Counted from the stretch's first letter, positions 27,068-38,334 are shown. The stretch: 64,000 bases of DNA from Campylobacter rectus (GCF_004803795.1 NZ_CP012543.1:124001-188000); one strand, 5' to 3'. Translations and numbers: made by a program. Notes: generated by a model not told the origin, from the sequence alone.

Positions 27068-27634
27068 GGAGATAAGCGGGACGTTAAAGTTTTCAAGAGC
27101 TTGTTTGACTTGTGAAAATTTGGAGGCGAGGTTATCTTGTGAGTTTTAGGGCCGGTTTTTCTCACCTAAATTTAGAGACTTTTATGCCGGCACAAAATTT
27201 AAGAGCGAGCCTGGGTCGGCGAGCTTTTTTAAAATTCGGCGCGCCTTTCGGATTTAAAACTCGCTAAATTTAGCTTTTTATTTTTTAAGCTTTTTTAAAT
27301 TTGGCTCATTTTTATCAAATTTTGCTTTTAAATTTAATGACGGTTTAAAATTTATCTTTTTCTATTTGAATTTACTCGCCTGTTTCAAATTTCAAATTTG
27401 ACGGCCGCTAATTTTACTCTTTTTTAAATTTAAGCCTCTAAAAATCACGTGAATATTTCAAATTTTTGCTTTTTTAAATTTGATGTCGGCCGAATTTAAC
27501 TCATTTTCTCAAATTCCCGCCCGCTAAATTTATCTTTTTTACAAAATTTACTTTGCCGCAAACCGAATTTTTCTTAAAATCCGCAAATTTGATCATTTTG
27601 AAATTTATAAAACGAATTTAACGCGGGAGGACGG
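27068..27634. repeat. AAATTT cluster
   Basis: Between 27028 and 27635 I counted about 19 AAATTT by eye, plus several GAATTT and AAATTC. At local composition less than one would be expected. No supported gene. Confidence 0.75.
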
Positions 27635-28130
27635 ATGAGGGTAGTTTAAGCCAATCAGTCTCCAAAACCGTCAGCGAGCTTTGCAAAGAGCCTGTTACGT
27701 CGTAACGCCCGATATGGGGGGGCGGTCTTTAAAAAGGCTGAAGAAATGAAAGCTCGCCGGTAAGCAAAGACATCCTAGATAAGGCGCTTTAAAACGCCGA
27801 TCTCGCCCAAAAGCGCATCGCGCCGATCCGCCGGGATACGGGTATGGCGGTCGTGTTTGTGGGTATCGGACAGGACGTGCATATCGAGGGCGGATTTTTA
27901 GAAGACGCGATAAACGAGAGCGTAAAAGACGGCTACGTGGGCGGTTGCCTGTGCAAATCCGCCGTAAACGATCCGATCTTTGAGCGCAAAAATATGGCGA
28001 ACAACGCCCCGCCGTCATAAACGCAAGGATAACAAGGGGCGATAAATCCGCGTAAAAGTTGCTTTAAAGGGCTTTGGCAGCGAGAACAAATCGGCTTAAA
28101 ACGCTCTCGCTCGCCGACGGTCAAATCCGG
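27635..28130 (+). pseudogene. Class I fumarate hydratase alpha subunit, decayed
   Basis: ATG follows GCGGGAGGACGG. In shifting frames the region reads like a FumA/TtdA N-terminal subunit: VSELCKE, SKDILDKAL, ADLAQKRIAPI, DTGMAVVFVGIGQDVHIEGG, LEDAINESVKDGYVGG, AVNDPIFERKN, FGSENKSALKTLSLADG. Several stops and frameshifts break it, and the beta subunit does not follow in recognisable form. The organism presumably hydrates fumarate with another enzyme. Confidence 0.75.
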
Positions 28131-28463
28131 ATCGTAAAAGCCCAATCTTGTAGATAAACGCGTAGATCGCCGAAGCCAAGCCGGTAAGGCGCTCTTTGTC
28201 TCGCCTTTTGGCGGCGCCGCAACCGCTAAAAGGCACAAATGAGCTGCTAAATAGCGACGAGGTTTTGTATGACGTTAAAAGACGGTATCGTTTCGCGACA
28301 GATGCGGACGCAAGGAGCCTATCTAGACAAAGTCGGCAATGAGCTCGCGGGCGGAAATTTACGGCGGAACGGTCGAATTTTGTTCGAATTTGCGATGTTT
28401 TTACGAGCCAAAGGCTCAAATTCGGCAAATTTCGGCACGGAAAAAGTTAAATTTAAATACGTT
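28131..28463. other. Spacer
   Basis: Probably more decayed DNA beyond the fumarase relic; I cannot identify it. Confidence 0.4.
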
Positions 28464-28937
28464 TTAATAATACCCCAAACACATCGTCTCGGTTAGCTTT
28501 ATGCGCTTTTCAAGCGGCGCAGGCGAGAAAAAGGAGCACTTTTCGATGTAAATTCGGTAGCGGTAGTCAAGCCCGAAATCATCATAAAATTTCTTCAAAT
28601 TTATAAATTTTATACCGCAAATCTCGTGAAGCTCAAAAAGCGGGTAGAGTTTGGAGCCGTTTTTGGCGACGAGGTGCGAGGGTGCTAGCGTCGTAAAGGA
28701 GCAAAAGGCCGACGTGAGCGTAAGTCCGCTAAGGTCGCTGCAAAGCTCGGCCGCCTCTTGAAAGCGCGCGGGAATACTTTTTTTGTGCAGAAAAACCGTG
28801 CGAGAATTTTCGTATTTTGCCGATATCGCGCCGCTCCAAAACAGATAGGCATTGCCTGAAATATCGGCGTTTCGCGCAAATTCGCAGCCTAGAACGTAGC
28901 CGTCTAAAAACTCGTTTGGCGCAAGAGTGAGTTTCAT
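28464..28937 (-). CDS. Hypothetical protein (157 aa)
   Basis: Start at MKLTLAPNEF (28937), with AAAAGG about ten bases upstream. A soluble protein with four cysteines scattered, no signal peptide and no membrane helix. No family recognised. Its codon use is host-like and the frame is intact among decayed neighbours. Confidence 0.55.
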   Translation of the reverse strand: MKLTLAPNEFLDGYVLGCEFARNADISGNAYLFWSGAISAKYENSRTVFLHKKSIPARFQEAAELCSDLSGLTLTSAFCSFTTLAPSHLVAKNGSKLYPLFELHEICGIKFINLKKFYDDFGLDYRYRIYIEKCSFFSPAPLEKRIKLTETMCLGYY

Positions 28938-29029
28938 CAAATTTGCCTTTTTTGCGGTGAATTATAGCTAAATTTGCAAATTCGGCGCTAAACTGCTAAT
29001 ATGCGCGAAATTTTTACAAAGGACGAAAA

Positions 29030-29410
29030 ATGAAAAAGATTATCTCCGCAAACGACGCTCCGCAGGCGATCGGACCGTATTCGCAAGCAACTCAAGCAAA
29101 TGGATTTTTGTTTATTTCAGGCCAGCTTGGCGTTACTCCGCAAGGTGAATTTGCGGGCACGGACGTCGGTTCGCAGGCCAAGCGTTCGCTGCAAAATTTA
29201 GAAGCTATCTTGACCGAAGCCGGCCTTGGCTTTGAAAGCGTAGTTAAAACGACGATTTTTCTGGCCGATATGGCCGATTTTGCTGCGGTTAATAAAATCT
29301 ACGCCGACTACTTTAAGCAGCCGTATCCGGCGCGTAGCACCGTCGCGGTAAAAACCCTGCCAAAAGGCGGCCTAGTCGAGATCGAAGCGATCGCGGCGAT
29401 GAAACGGTAG
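29030..29410 (+). CDS. ridA: RidA family 2-iminobutanoate/2-iminopropanoate deaminase
   Basis: A 126-residue YjgF/YER057c/UK114 protein. Signature text: GPYSQATQANGFLFISGQLG and PARSTVAVKTLPKGGLVEIEA, with the substrate-binding Arg in PARST and the active-site Glu near the end. It hydrolyses reactive enamine/imine intermediates made by PLP enzymes. ATG follows AAAGGACGAAAA. Monocistronic. Confidence 0.93.
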   Translation: MKKIISANDAPQAIGPYSQATQANGFLFISGQLGVTPQGEFAGTDVGSQAKRSLQNLEAILTEAGLGFESVVKTTIFLADMADFAAVNKIYADYFKQPYPARSTVAVKTLPKGGLVEIEAIAAMKR

Positions 29411-29962
29411 CTTTGTAGTATAAAAATTTTTAAATTTAGCCGATAGCTGTTATCGGAAAACAAAAGGATTTGCGATAGCCGCCCCTTTTTTTAACGCTTG
29501 CGATCCTAGAAGCCGACGCGCAATCTTTAGCTAAAATTTCCGGATTTGAAGCGTATCTGCGGAGACAACGAATATGAAAATAGCGTAAAAACCGTGCTAA
29601 ATTTAATAAATCAAATGCAGGCGTGGTAACTTTCGGCGTGATGAATTAAAGAAAATAGACGATATTGAGGAATTTGACGTTGCGCTAGGTTTTGGTTAGA
29701 AATACGAGGCGATAAATAAAATTTGACCTCGCAATTTAAACTCATCGCTCAAGCGCTCTGTGCCGCTTTTGGGCTCTATGGATGAGACCGGGTATTGCGG
29801 CATCGACGCATTTAATGAAAAAACAGCGCATCAACGGTCCCGTAGAGGCTACAAAATCTGTGATATCAAAAACGGTGATAAGCCTGACGGCGACTAGTCT
29901 CTTTGCCGGCACGGACAAAAACCGACAAACGCGCCAATGCAGACCAAGGAGTCTAAAACAAA
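29411..29962. other. Spacer with unidentified gene fragments
   Basis: Short open pieces such as SVKTVLNLINQMQAW and DDIEEFDVALGFG are interrupted by stops, suggesting a decayed gene, but no family is recognisable. Confidence 0.4.
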
Positions 29963-30100
29963 ATGCCGGTAAATAGAATCGACAATACAAAATTTATCCA
30001 TGCAAAAGATGTCGGCGAGAGCGGTATATTTACGCTGGATATGGATGATTTTATAGATGGACGGTGCGTGAAAAAGTCGTTTTTCAAGGCAAATTTATAG
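29963..30100 (+). pseudogene. Short broken ORF upstream of the rrn operon
   Basis: ATG with AAGGAG 12 bases upstream opens 45 codons (MPVNRIDNTKFIHAKDVGES). A change of frame near 30060 continues as TVREKVVFQGKFIEK and a stop at about 30108, which reads more naturally. It looks like a fragment; no family recognised. Confidence 0.35.
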
Positions 30101-30687
30101 AAAAATAAACGTAGAGTATAAATTTATAAATTTTGATCTTTTTCTAAGCTCCTCTTAAGCATCCTATCTGTATAATTCCAGCTCACGAATTAAGAAACCA
30201 CCTTTAACTTTCACGTTAATAAAGCCTTTTCTTTTAATATCGTAAGTTTTAATTTTGAGCTAAATAAAGTATTCTCCGTTTTTTGGGAATTTGAGTTTTA
30301 GCTTTTTAAATTACGTTTTTTAAATTCACACTGTTAAACTAATTAGTCAATCTTTGAAATCTAAACAAGTGATCGATTGAGCCATCTACTTAATAGGCTT
30401 TCCTTGGAAAGTAATTAATGTAGAAAAACTAAAAACAATCATCTTTTATTTAGCTTGCTAATTTAAAAGATAGTAGATTGTAAATTATAAAATTAAAGTT
30501 TTTTGATTAAAACTTCATATGTCAATCACCTAAATTTAAAAAGATAAGTATAATAGCTTTCTTTACGGCGCTTCCGAAAGAAGCGGTGTGCTTTAGGGGT
30601 TATGCGACACTAATTTAGATTGCGTCAGCAATCTTAGTCTTTAGTGTTGCTTCTTAGCAAAGCTTTGCTTTGCGCTAAAGAAGATTA
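30101..30687 (+). promoter_or_regulatory. rrn promoter and leader
   Basis: A TATAAT at 30171-30176 and a second TATAAT-like box (GTATAATAG) near 30548 are candidate rrn promoters. The leader holds a hairpin plus TGTGCTTTAGG module (30564-30600) that is repeated before 23S, and a hairpin flanked by CTTCTTAG and CTAAAGAAGATTAA just before 16S that is repeated just after 16S. Confidence 0.55.
30564..30600 (+). promoter_or_regulatory. Hairpin plus boxA-like module, copy 1
   Basis: CGGCGCTTCCGAAAGAAGCGG hairpin followed at once by TGTGCTTTAGGGG. The same layout occurs at 33234-33277 and 33711-33758. A hairpin followed by a TGCTTTA-like box resembles the boxB-boxA arrangement of rrn antitermination signals; this is inference. 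Confidence 0.5.
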
Positions 30688-32198
<1,511 letters not shown>

Positions 32199-32670
32199 TA
32201 GAGTACAACGAATATTCTCTCACAAGATATTCGTCAAAGGAAAATTTGGATATACAATACCAGATGCTAAATAAGATTGCGAAGCAATCGTTTTAGCTGT
32301 AACTTAGTATTGCTTCTTAGTAGCGACTTGTCGCTACGTTAAAGAAGATTAAAAGTATATCTACTCAATCGATCCTTGTTTAGTTTTGAAAGATTGACGA
32401 TAAAACTTATAAATTTTATCTTTGATTTTTTAGGTTATTGGATTTTAGATTATCTTTACGATTATCTAAATTTGATAAAAATAAAGAGATAAAGTATTGT
32501 AGGCTGTTTTTTAACTATCGATAAGTTAATTTTTAGCCGATGCGAAGTTGTTTTTATTTTTAGACGAGGAAAAGCGACCGAGCGATAAGGAGCGTATATA
32601 TAATACTATAATACGTGACGCAGTCGCGACCGAGCTTTGACGAAGTATAAAATAAAAAGAACGAGTAGAG
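32199..32670. other. 16S to tRNA-Ile spacer
   Basis: Contains a hairpin module flanked by CTTCTTAG and TTAAAGAAGATTAA (about 32310-32352), a copy of the one before 16S, and dispersed element C copy 1 (32551-32665) directly before tRNA-Ile. Confidence 0.6.
32551..32665 (+). repeat. Dispersed structured element C, copy 1
   Basis: Begins TTTTTATTTTTAGACGAGG and ends ACGAAGTATAAAATAAAAAG plus AACGAG; the two ends pair. Inside are GGAGCGTAT..ATACGTGACG and GCGACCGAGC. Related copies at 32803-32907, 61931-62035 and, inverted, 37340-37425. Confidence 0.65.
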
Positions 32671-32747
32671 GGGCCTATAGCTCAGCTGGTTAGAGTGCAC
32701 CCCTGATAAGGGTGAGGTCACAAGTTCAAGTCTTGTTAGGCCCACCA
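32671..32747 (+). tRNA. tRNA-Ile (GAT anticodon)
   Basis: 77 bases. Acceptor GGGCCTA pairs with TAGGCCC, CCA is encoded, anticodon GAT at 32705-32707 in loop CTGATAA, T-loop TTCAAGT. Standard place between 16S and 23S. Confidence 0.96.
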
Positions 32748-32802
32748 GAGTTAATCTTTTATAAGCTTTTTTACTAGGCTTGTCAAGATATGGCGAAGTA
32801 GT

Positions 32803-32907
32803 CTTTATTTTAGACGAGGAAGTTTTTAATGAAGCAAGGGAGTTATCATATGGATAATGACCGAAGCTGAATTAAAAACAGACGAAGTATAAAATAAAAA
32901 GAACGAG
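32803..32907 (+). repeat. Dispersed structured element C, copy 2
   Basis: Begins GTCTTTATTTTAGACGAGG and ends with the same ACGAAGTATAAAATAAAAAG plus AACGAG. Its middle stem GTTTTTAAT/ATTAAAAAC and hairpin TTATC-ATATG-GATAA differ from copy 1 but pair equally, while GGGAG and GACCGAAGC are kept. Confidence 0.65.
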
Positions 32908-32915
32908 CCATAATT

Positions 32916-32950
32916 GGGGAATTAGCTCAGCCAGGAGTCCTGCTTTGCAC
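32916..32950 (+). pseudogene. Truncated 5' half of tRNA-Ala
   Basis: GGGGAATTAGCTCAG followed by a degenerate D-arm and CCTGCTTTGCAC, the anticodon stem-loop start, then an unrelated hairpin. It duplicates the first half of the real tRNA-Ala 144 bases downstream. No 3' half, so not a functional tRNA. Confidence 0.8.
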
Positions 32951-33059
32951 ATTAAAAAGCAAACTGCTTTGCTTTTTAGGATTTTTCGTTGTGAGCTTAA
33001 GCGAACCGAAAAATACGCTGTGTGCGATAAATCGGTTTTATCCTGCTAGGCGAGTAATT

Positions 33060-33135
33060 GGGGAATTAGCTCAGCTGGGAGAGCGCCTGCTTTGCACGCA
33101 GGAGGTCAGCGGTTCGATCCCGCTATTCTCCACCA
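33060..33135 (+). tRNA. tRNA-Ala (TGC anticodon)
   Basis: 76 bases. Acceptor GGGGAAT pairs with ATTCTCC, CCA encoded, anticodon TGC at 33093-33095 in loop TTTGCAC, T-loop TTCGATC. Confidence 0.96.
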
Positions 33136-33809
33136 TAATTAGTTTAACATAATAGATAAAGTTTAATTAGAGAACTTTTTACTCAAGCTTTCTAATTAGA
33201 CTTTAGGAAACGACCATTCTTTCTAAATTTACGAAATTGCGTAAGCAATTTTGTGCTTTAGGTGGGTCTTCTGCTTGCAGCTACGAGTGTAGCGAAGTAG
33301 AGGGAGCGAAGCTCCTTGTCGCAAGCTTGGCTTTGCCAAGCTGAGAAGTCTAAACGTTATTTAATTTATCATTGTTAAAAGTCACAATCAAGTTTTAATA
33401 AATAAAACAATTTTACAGGACTTGTTAAAGATTTAAAGATCTTGCTTATTTGCTTAATGCAGAAGTTTGACGTCACAAGATATCATAGGATTTAAAACTT
33501 ACCTGGGTATTAGTCAATGCTTTCCGTCTTAAAAGTAAGAGATTTAAATTTCGTAATAGATCTGAATTTGAGACTTCGTTATGAAATCTTAAATTTAATA
33601 GTTACCTTTAACAAGGAAGTGATGCGAATTAGAATATATTAATCTAATAACTTCTCTATCCGATTACCGCTTAAGTTTAAATTTTAGAGCAATCTAATAT
33701 TTAAGCTATACGGCGCTTCCGAAAGAAGCGCTGTGCTTTAGGTGGGTCGAGGGAGCGCTTGCGCTTCCCGTCGGAGCAAGAGCTTTGCTCTTGCGAGAAG
33801 TACTAAAAA
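33136..33809. other. tRNA-Ala to 23S spacer
   Basis: About 670 bases. Two further hairpin-plus-TGTGCTTTAGGTGGGTC modules occur at 33234-33277 (stem AAATTG/CAATTT) and 33711-33758 (stem GCGCTTC/GAAGCGC). The second is followed by more hairpins up to the 23S start. No gene. Confidence 0.6.
33711..33758 (+). promoter_or_regulatory. Hairpin plus boxA-like module, copy 3
   Basis: CGGCGCTTCCGAAAGAAGCG then CTGTGCTTTAGGTGGGTC, nearly identical to copy 1 before 16S. Placement before 23S fits antitermination or processing. Confidence 0.5.
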
Positions 33810-34280
33810 AGGTAAGCTACTAAGAGTAAGTGGTGGATGCCTTGGCTAGTAGAGGCGATGAAAGACGTGCCAGGCTGCGATAAGTCTCGGGGAGCCGTCA
33901 AGGGGCTTTGATCCGGGAATTTCTGAATGGGGCAACCCAGTTAAGCGCGAGCTTAACTACCTAATATGGAGCGAACGAGGGGAATTGAAACATCTTAGTA
34001 CCCTCAGGAAAAGAAATCAAAAGAGATTACGCCAGTAGCGGCGAGCGAACGCGTAAGAGGGCAAACCGTTAGTTTACTAACGGGGTTGTAGGACTGCGAT
34101 ATAGACTAAACTTAGCTAATAGAATAATCTGGAAAGATTAAGCATAGAGGGTGATACTCCCGTATATGAAAGCTTTGTTTTACTTAGCGGTATCCTGAGT
34201 AGGGCGGAACACGTGATATTCTGTCTGAAGCCGGGTCGACCACGATCCAACCCTAAATACTACTACTAGACCGATAGCGC

Positions 34281-34311
<31 letters not shown>

Positions 34312-34371
34312 TGAGGTGATCAGAGTGAAATAGAACCTGAAACCATTTACTTACAATCATTCAGAGCACTA

Positions 34372-34711
34372 TGTGGGTCTGTTTGAATATTAAAGACGGC
34401 TTGTCTTTTGAGCGTTTTTAAATGAGTTCGTATTTTTCTCAATCGACAGCCTATATGGCTAGTCTCAATCGAAAAATACTTCACAACATTTAAATCCGTC
34501 TCAAAATACCGCGCCTTTAGGGCGGTATCTATCTTGTTTTTATAATTTTTATAAATTATCGAATTAAATTTAAAATTTTAAAAGTAAAGAGAAATAAAAC
34601 TCCTAAAATTAAAATTTCAAACCGTAGATTAAATTTAATAAATAGATTAAATTTAAAATTTAAAACGAACAAGATAAGACAATCCAAGATTAGTATTGAA
34701 ACAGATCCACA
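34372..34711 (+). other. 23S intervening sequence 1 (helix 25 site)
   Basis: About 340 bases inserted after CATTCAGAGCAC. The ends form a long stem (GTGGGTCTGTTTGAATATTAA with TTAGTATTGAAACAGATCCAC). It contains dispersed element A copy 1 and an AAATTT-rich distal part. No protein-coding frame. Confidence 0.85.
34397..34511 (+). repeat. Dispersed structured element A, copy 1
   Basis: CGGCTTGTC start, TTTAAATGA, stem GTATTTTT/AAAAATAC, inner GACAGCC..GGCTAGTC, CAACATTTAAA, outer TTTTGAG/CTCAAAA. About 80 central bases are nearly identical to copy 2 in IVS 2; a diverged third copy lies at 46026-46146. Confidence 0.8.
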
Positions 34712-35209
34712 GTGTGATGGACTGCCTTTTGCATAATGAGCCTGCGAGTTGTGGTGTCTGGCGAGGTTAAGGAAACCCGGAGCCGTAGCGAAAGCGAGTC
34801 TTAATAGGGCGTTTAGTCAGATGCTGCAGACCCGAAACGATGTGATCTATCCATGAGCAGGTTGAAGCCGGTGTAAGAGCCGGTGGAGGACCCAACCCGC
34901 TGGCGTTGAAAAGCCATGGGATGACTTGTGGATAGGGGTGAAAGGTCAATCAAACATCGTGATAGCTGGTTCTCTCCGAAATATATTTAGGTATAGCGTC
35001 ATGTAGTAACACTAGGGGGTAGAGCACTGAATGGGCTAGGGCATACACCAATGTACCAAACCCTATCAAACTCCGAATACCTAGTGCGTAATCATGGCAG
35101 TCAGGCGGCGAGTGATAAAATCCGTCGTCGAGAGGGGAACAACCCAGACTAACAGCTAAGGTCCCTAAATCTCATTTAAGTGGAAAACGATGTGAAGTTA
35201 CTTAAACAA

Positions 35210-35267
<58 letters not shown>

Positions 35268-35323
35268 TAGTGATTTTGCGCGGAAAATATAACGGGGCTA
35301 AAATGAGTACCGAAGCTTTAGAT

Positions 35324-35593
35324 AGTGTCTATGATTATTTATACTAGCTTGTCTCTTTGGCATCTTTAAATGAGTTTGTATTTTTCTCAATCGACAGCCT
35401 ATATGGCTAGTCTCAATCGAAAAATACTTCACAACATTTAAATCTGCTCAAAGATACTTCGCTTTTTGCATTCAAATTTGAATGCAACGTCTTAATCTAA
35501 ATTTAGAAATTTCAAATTTCTTAGAATTTTAAAATTTAGCAACAAAAGCAAAAAGACAAGCCTAAGTAAAGTATAAATACTCATAGACACTGT
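35324..35593 (+). other. 23S intervening sequence 2 (helix 45 site)
   Basis: About 270 bases inserted in the helix reading GATAGTGTCTATG...CATAGACACTGTGG. The ends pair over more than 30 bases. It contains element A copy 2 followed by an AAATTT-rich palindromic part. No protein-coding frame. Confidence 0.85.
35346..35462 (+). repeat. Dispersed structured element A, copy 2
   Basis: AGCTTGTCTC start, TTTAAATGA, the same GTATTTTT/AAAAATAC and GACAGCC/GGCTAGTC stems as copy 1, CAACATTTAAA, and GATACTTCGC end. The outermost stem differs (TCTTTG/CAAAGA against TTTTGAG/CTCAAAA) yet still pairs. Confidence 0.8.
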
Positions 35594-36184
35594 GGTAGGA
35601 GAGCGTTGCATTCAGCGTCGAAGGTGTACCGATAAGGAGCGCTGGAGCGAATGCAAGTGAGCATGCAGGCATGAGTAGCGATAATTGGGGTGAGAATCCC
35701 CAACGCCGTAAACCCAAGGTTTCCTACGCGATGCTCGTCATCGTAGGGTTAGCCGGGTCCTAAGCAAAGTCCGAAAGGGGTATGCGATGGAAAATTGGTT
35801 AATATTCCAATGCCAACTATAATGTGCGATGGAAGGACGCTTAGAGTTAGAGGAGCCAGCGGATGGTAGTGCTGGTCGAAAGGTGTAGGTTAAGATCCAG
35901 GCAAATCCGGATCTTTTTAAGCCCAGACCCCACAGGCACACAAAGTTCTTCGGAACAGCGTGTGAATCCTTGATACTGTCGAGCCAAGAAAAGTTTCTAA
36001 GTTTAGTTATAGTTGCCCGTACCGTAAACCGACACAGGTGGGTGGGATGAGTATTCTAAGGCGCGTGGAAGAACTCTCTTCAAGGAACTCTGCAAAATAG
36101 CACCGTATCTTCGGTATAAGGTGTGCCTAGCTTCGTTAAGAATTTACTTCGTAAGCGAAGAAGGTTACAACAAAGAGTCCCTCC

Positions 36185-36217
<33 letters not shown>

Positions 36218-36226
36218 CTCGTAAGA

Positions 36227-36257
<31 letters not shown>

Positions 36258-36309
36258 TCGAAGGTTAATTGATGACGTTAGCTCTGCGAAGCGTTTGATC
36301 GAAGCCCGA

Positions 36310-36361
<52 letters not shown>

Positions 36362-36797
36362 ATTAAATATCGACCTGCATGAATGGCGTAACGAGATGGG
36401 AGCTGTCTCGAAGAGGGATCCAGTGAAATTGTAGTGGAGGTGAAAATTCCTCCTACCCGCGGCAAGACGGAAAGACCCCGTGGACCTTTACTACAGCTTG
36501 ACACTGCTACTTGGATAAAGATGCGCAGGATAGGTGGGAGGCTTTGATTCGTAGATCTCGGTTTACGATGAGCCATTGTTGAGATACCACCCTTCTTTAT
36601 TCGGGTAGCTAACTAGCCTAAGTTATCCTTAGGTAGGACAATGTCTGGTGGGTAGTTTGACTGGGGCGGTCGCCTCCCAAAATGTAACGGAGGCTTACAA
36701 AGGTTGGCTCAAAGCGGTTGGAAATCGCTTGTAGAGTATAAAGGCAAAAGCCAGCTTAACTGCGAGACATACACGTCGAGCAGAGACGAAAGTCGGT

Positions 36798-36839
<42 letters not shown>

Positions 36840-36886
36840 AGGATAAAAGGTACCCCGGGGATAACAGGCTGATCTCCCCCAAGAGC

Positions 36887-36942
<56 letters not shown>

Positions 36943-36943
36943 G

Positions 36944-37029
<86 letters not shown>

Positions 37030-37298
37030 TGCCGTGGGCGCAAGAAGATTGAGGAGAGTTGACCCTAGTACGAGAGGACCGGGTTGAACCGACCACTGGT
37101 GTACCAGTTATCCTGCCAAGGGTAGCGCTGGGTAGCTATGTCGGGATGAGATAACCGCTGAAAGCATCTAAGCAGGAAGCCAACTCCAAGATGAATCTTC
37201 TTTTAAGAGCTCTTATAGACTATAAGTTTGATAGGCCGGGTGTGTAATGGATGAAAGTCCTTTAGCTGACCGGTACTAATAGCTCGTCTGCTTATCTT

Positions 37299-37630
37299 TT
37301 AATAAGCATCACTTCCTTGTTAAGGGTAAAATTGATTCCTATTTTTCTACTATGCTTCGTTAAACTTCGCTACAGACTTCGGTCACATACTGTATGTATG
37401 CTCCCTCGTCTTTGCTCGTTTGTCTTGCTTAGCGAAAAACTAGTTCTCAATTTAATAAAATAGTAAAATTTACTATGATCCTTACCAAGACCTTGTTTTT
37501 AATTAAAACAAGATTTGACTTTTAACAATTAAATAGCAGTGTTAAAGAAGCTAACAAGCTTATAAGTAAGCAAATAAAACTTTAGCTTTAAATTTGAAAT
37601 ATAAAAATATAAAGTTGGTTTCTTTAACAC
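37299..37630. other. 23S to 5S spacer
   Basis: About 330 bases, holding element C copy 4 in inverted orientation (37340-37425). No gene. Confidence 0.6.
37340..37425 (-). repeat. Dispersed structured element C, copy 4 (inverted)
   Basis: On the minus strand it reads GACGAGGGAGCATACATAC, AGTATGTGACCGAAG, AACGAAGCATAGTAGAAAAA. The order GAGGGAG - hairpin - GACCGA - ACGAAG - purine tract matches copies 1-3. Confidence 0.6.
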
Positions 37631-37751
37631 TGCCCGTGACTATACAGACGAGGAAACGCCTTGCTCCATCTCGAACCAAGAAGCTAAGCTCGTCCTGGCT
37701 GATGATACTCTCCCTTACTGGGATGAAAGGAAAAGTAGGTCGTTGCGGGCT
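37631..37751 (+). rRNA. rrf: 5S ribosomal RNA
   Basis: About 120 bases. TGCCCGTGACTATACAGACG at the 5' end pairs with the GTCGTTGCGGGCT 3' end; loop motifs CCATCTCGAACC and AGTAGGTC are typical. Last gene of the rrn operon; a weak hairpin TATCAT/ATGATA followed by a short T-run (37857-37890) may terminate it. Confidence 0.95.
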
Positions 37752-38017
37752 TTGTTTATTTACGCTTTTATTCTATCTATGCTTTGCTTTACATCTCTTA
37801 GTTTATTTGCTTATCTGTTTTTTATTGGCTCAACGGAACTTAAGCGGATTTTCTCTTATCATCTTTAGTAAAATATGATAGAAAGTTTTTGTATCTTTAC
37901 TGTTATTATATCTAAACTCTACTTCGCTACACTCGTAGCTTTTCAAGACGTAGTAACGAGCGGTCCCTAGCCATTAGGCGACGGTAGCTAGCGAAGCGAC
38001 GCTAAGCGAAGTTAAGC
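37752..38017. other. Spacer after 5S
   Basis: No gene. It contains several small inverted repeats built on CTTCGCTAC/GTAGCGAAG words. Confidence 0.5.
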
Positions 38018-38334
38018 ACCGGTGTTTTATTTGCTGCGCCTCTACCTCTTTTTTCTCTTACTCTTTTAGATCTGAAGTAACTTTCATCAATTTCAAAGCG
38101 AAGCTTCTAGGCGGGTTTGGAAATCTCACCACTAAATTTACTTATCTTTTCACACTCTTTAGACATTAAAACTCTAATGCTTTTTAAAATCTTATTAATG
38201 GAAATTCTAGAAATTCCGGTTAAATTTGCTATTTTAGTAGCCTCTATATCTTCTGCAAAATACTTGAGAATTTCCCTAAATTTCTTCTCTGAAATTCGGG
38301 AACGGACTATATGCTTGTTTTTTAACTTTGCCAC
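38018..38334 (-). pseudogene. IS1595-family transposase, N-terminal relic
   Basis: The intact 75-codon frame (38107-38334) begins MAKLKNKHIVRSRISEKKFR and contains ATKIANLTGISRISINKIL and FSGEI, the helix-turn-helix of ISXO2-like (IS1595) transposases. After a small disruption, another frame continues as FEIDESYFRSKRV and RGRGAANKTPV, the first catalytic-Asp block DESYF. The rest of the transposase is missing, so the element is dead. No terminal inverted repeats recognised. Confidence 0.8.

Noticed and set aside
27028-27635. CRISPR array suggested by regularly spaced AAATTT words
   Set aside because: The shared word is only 6-9 bases, spacing is irregular, the flanks are not repeats, and no cas gene is present.
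32916-32950. A second functional tRNA-Ala
   Set aside because: It lacks the 3' half and its D-arm is degenerate.
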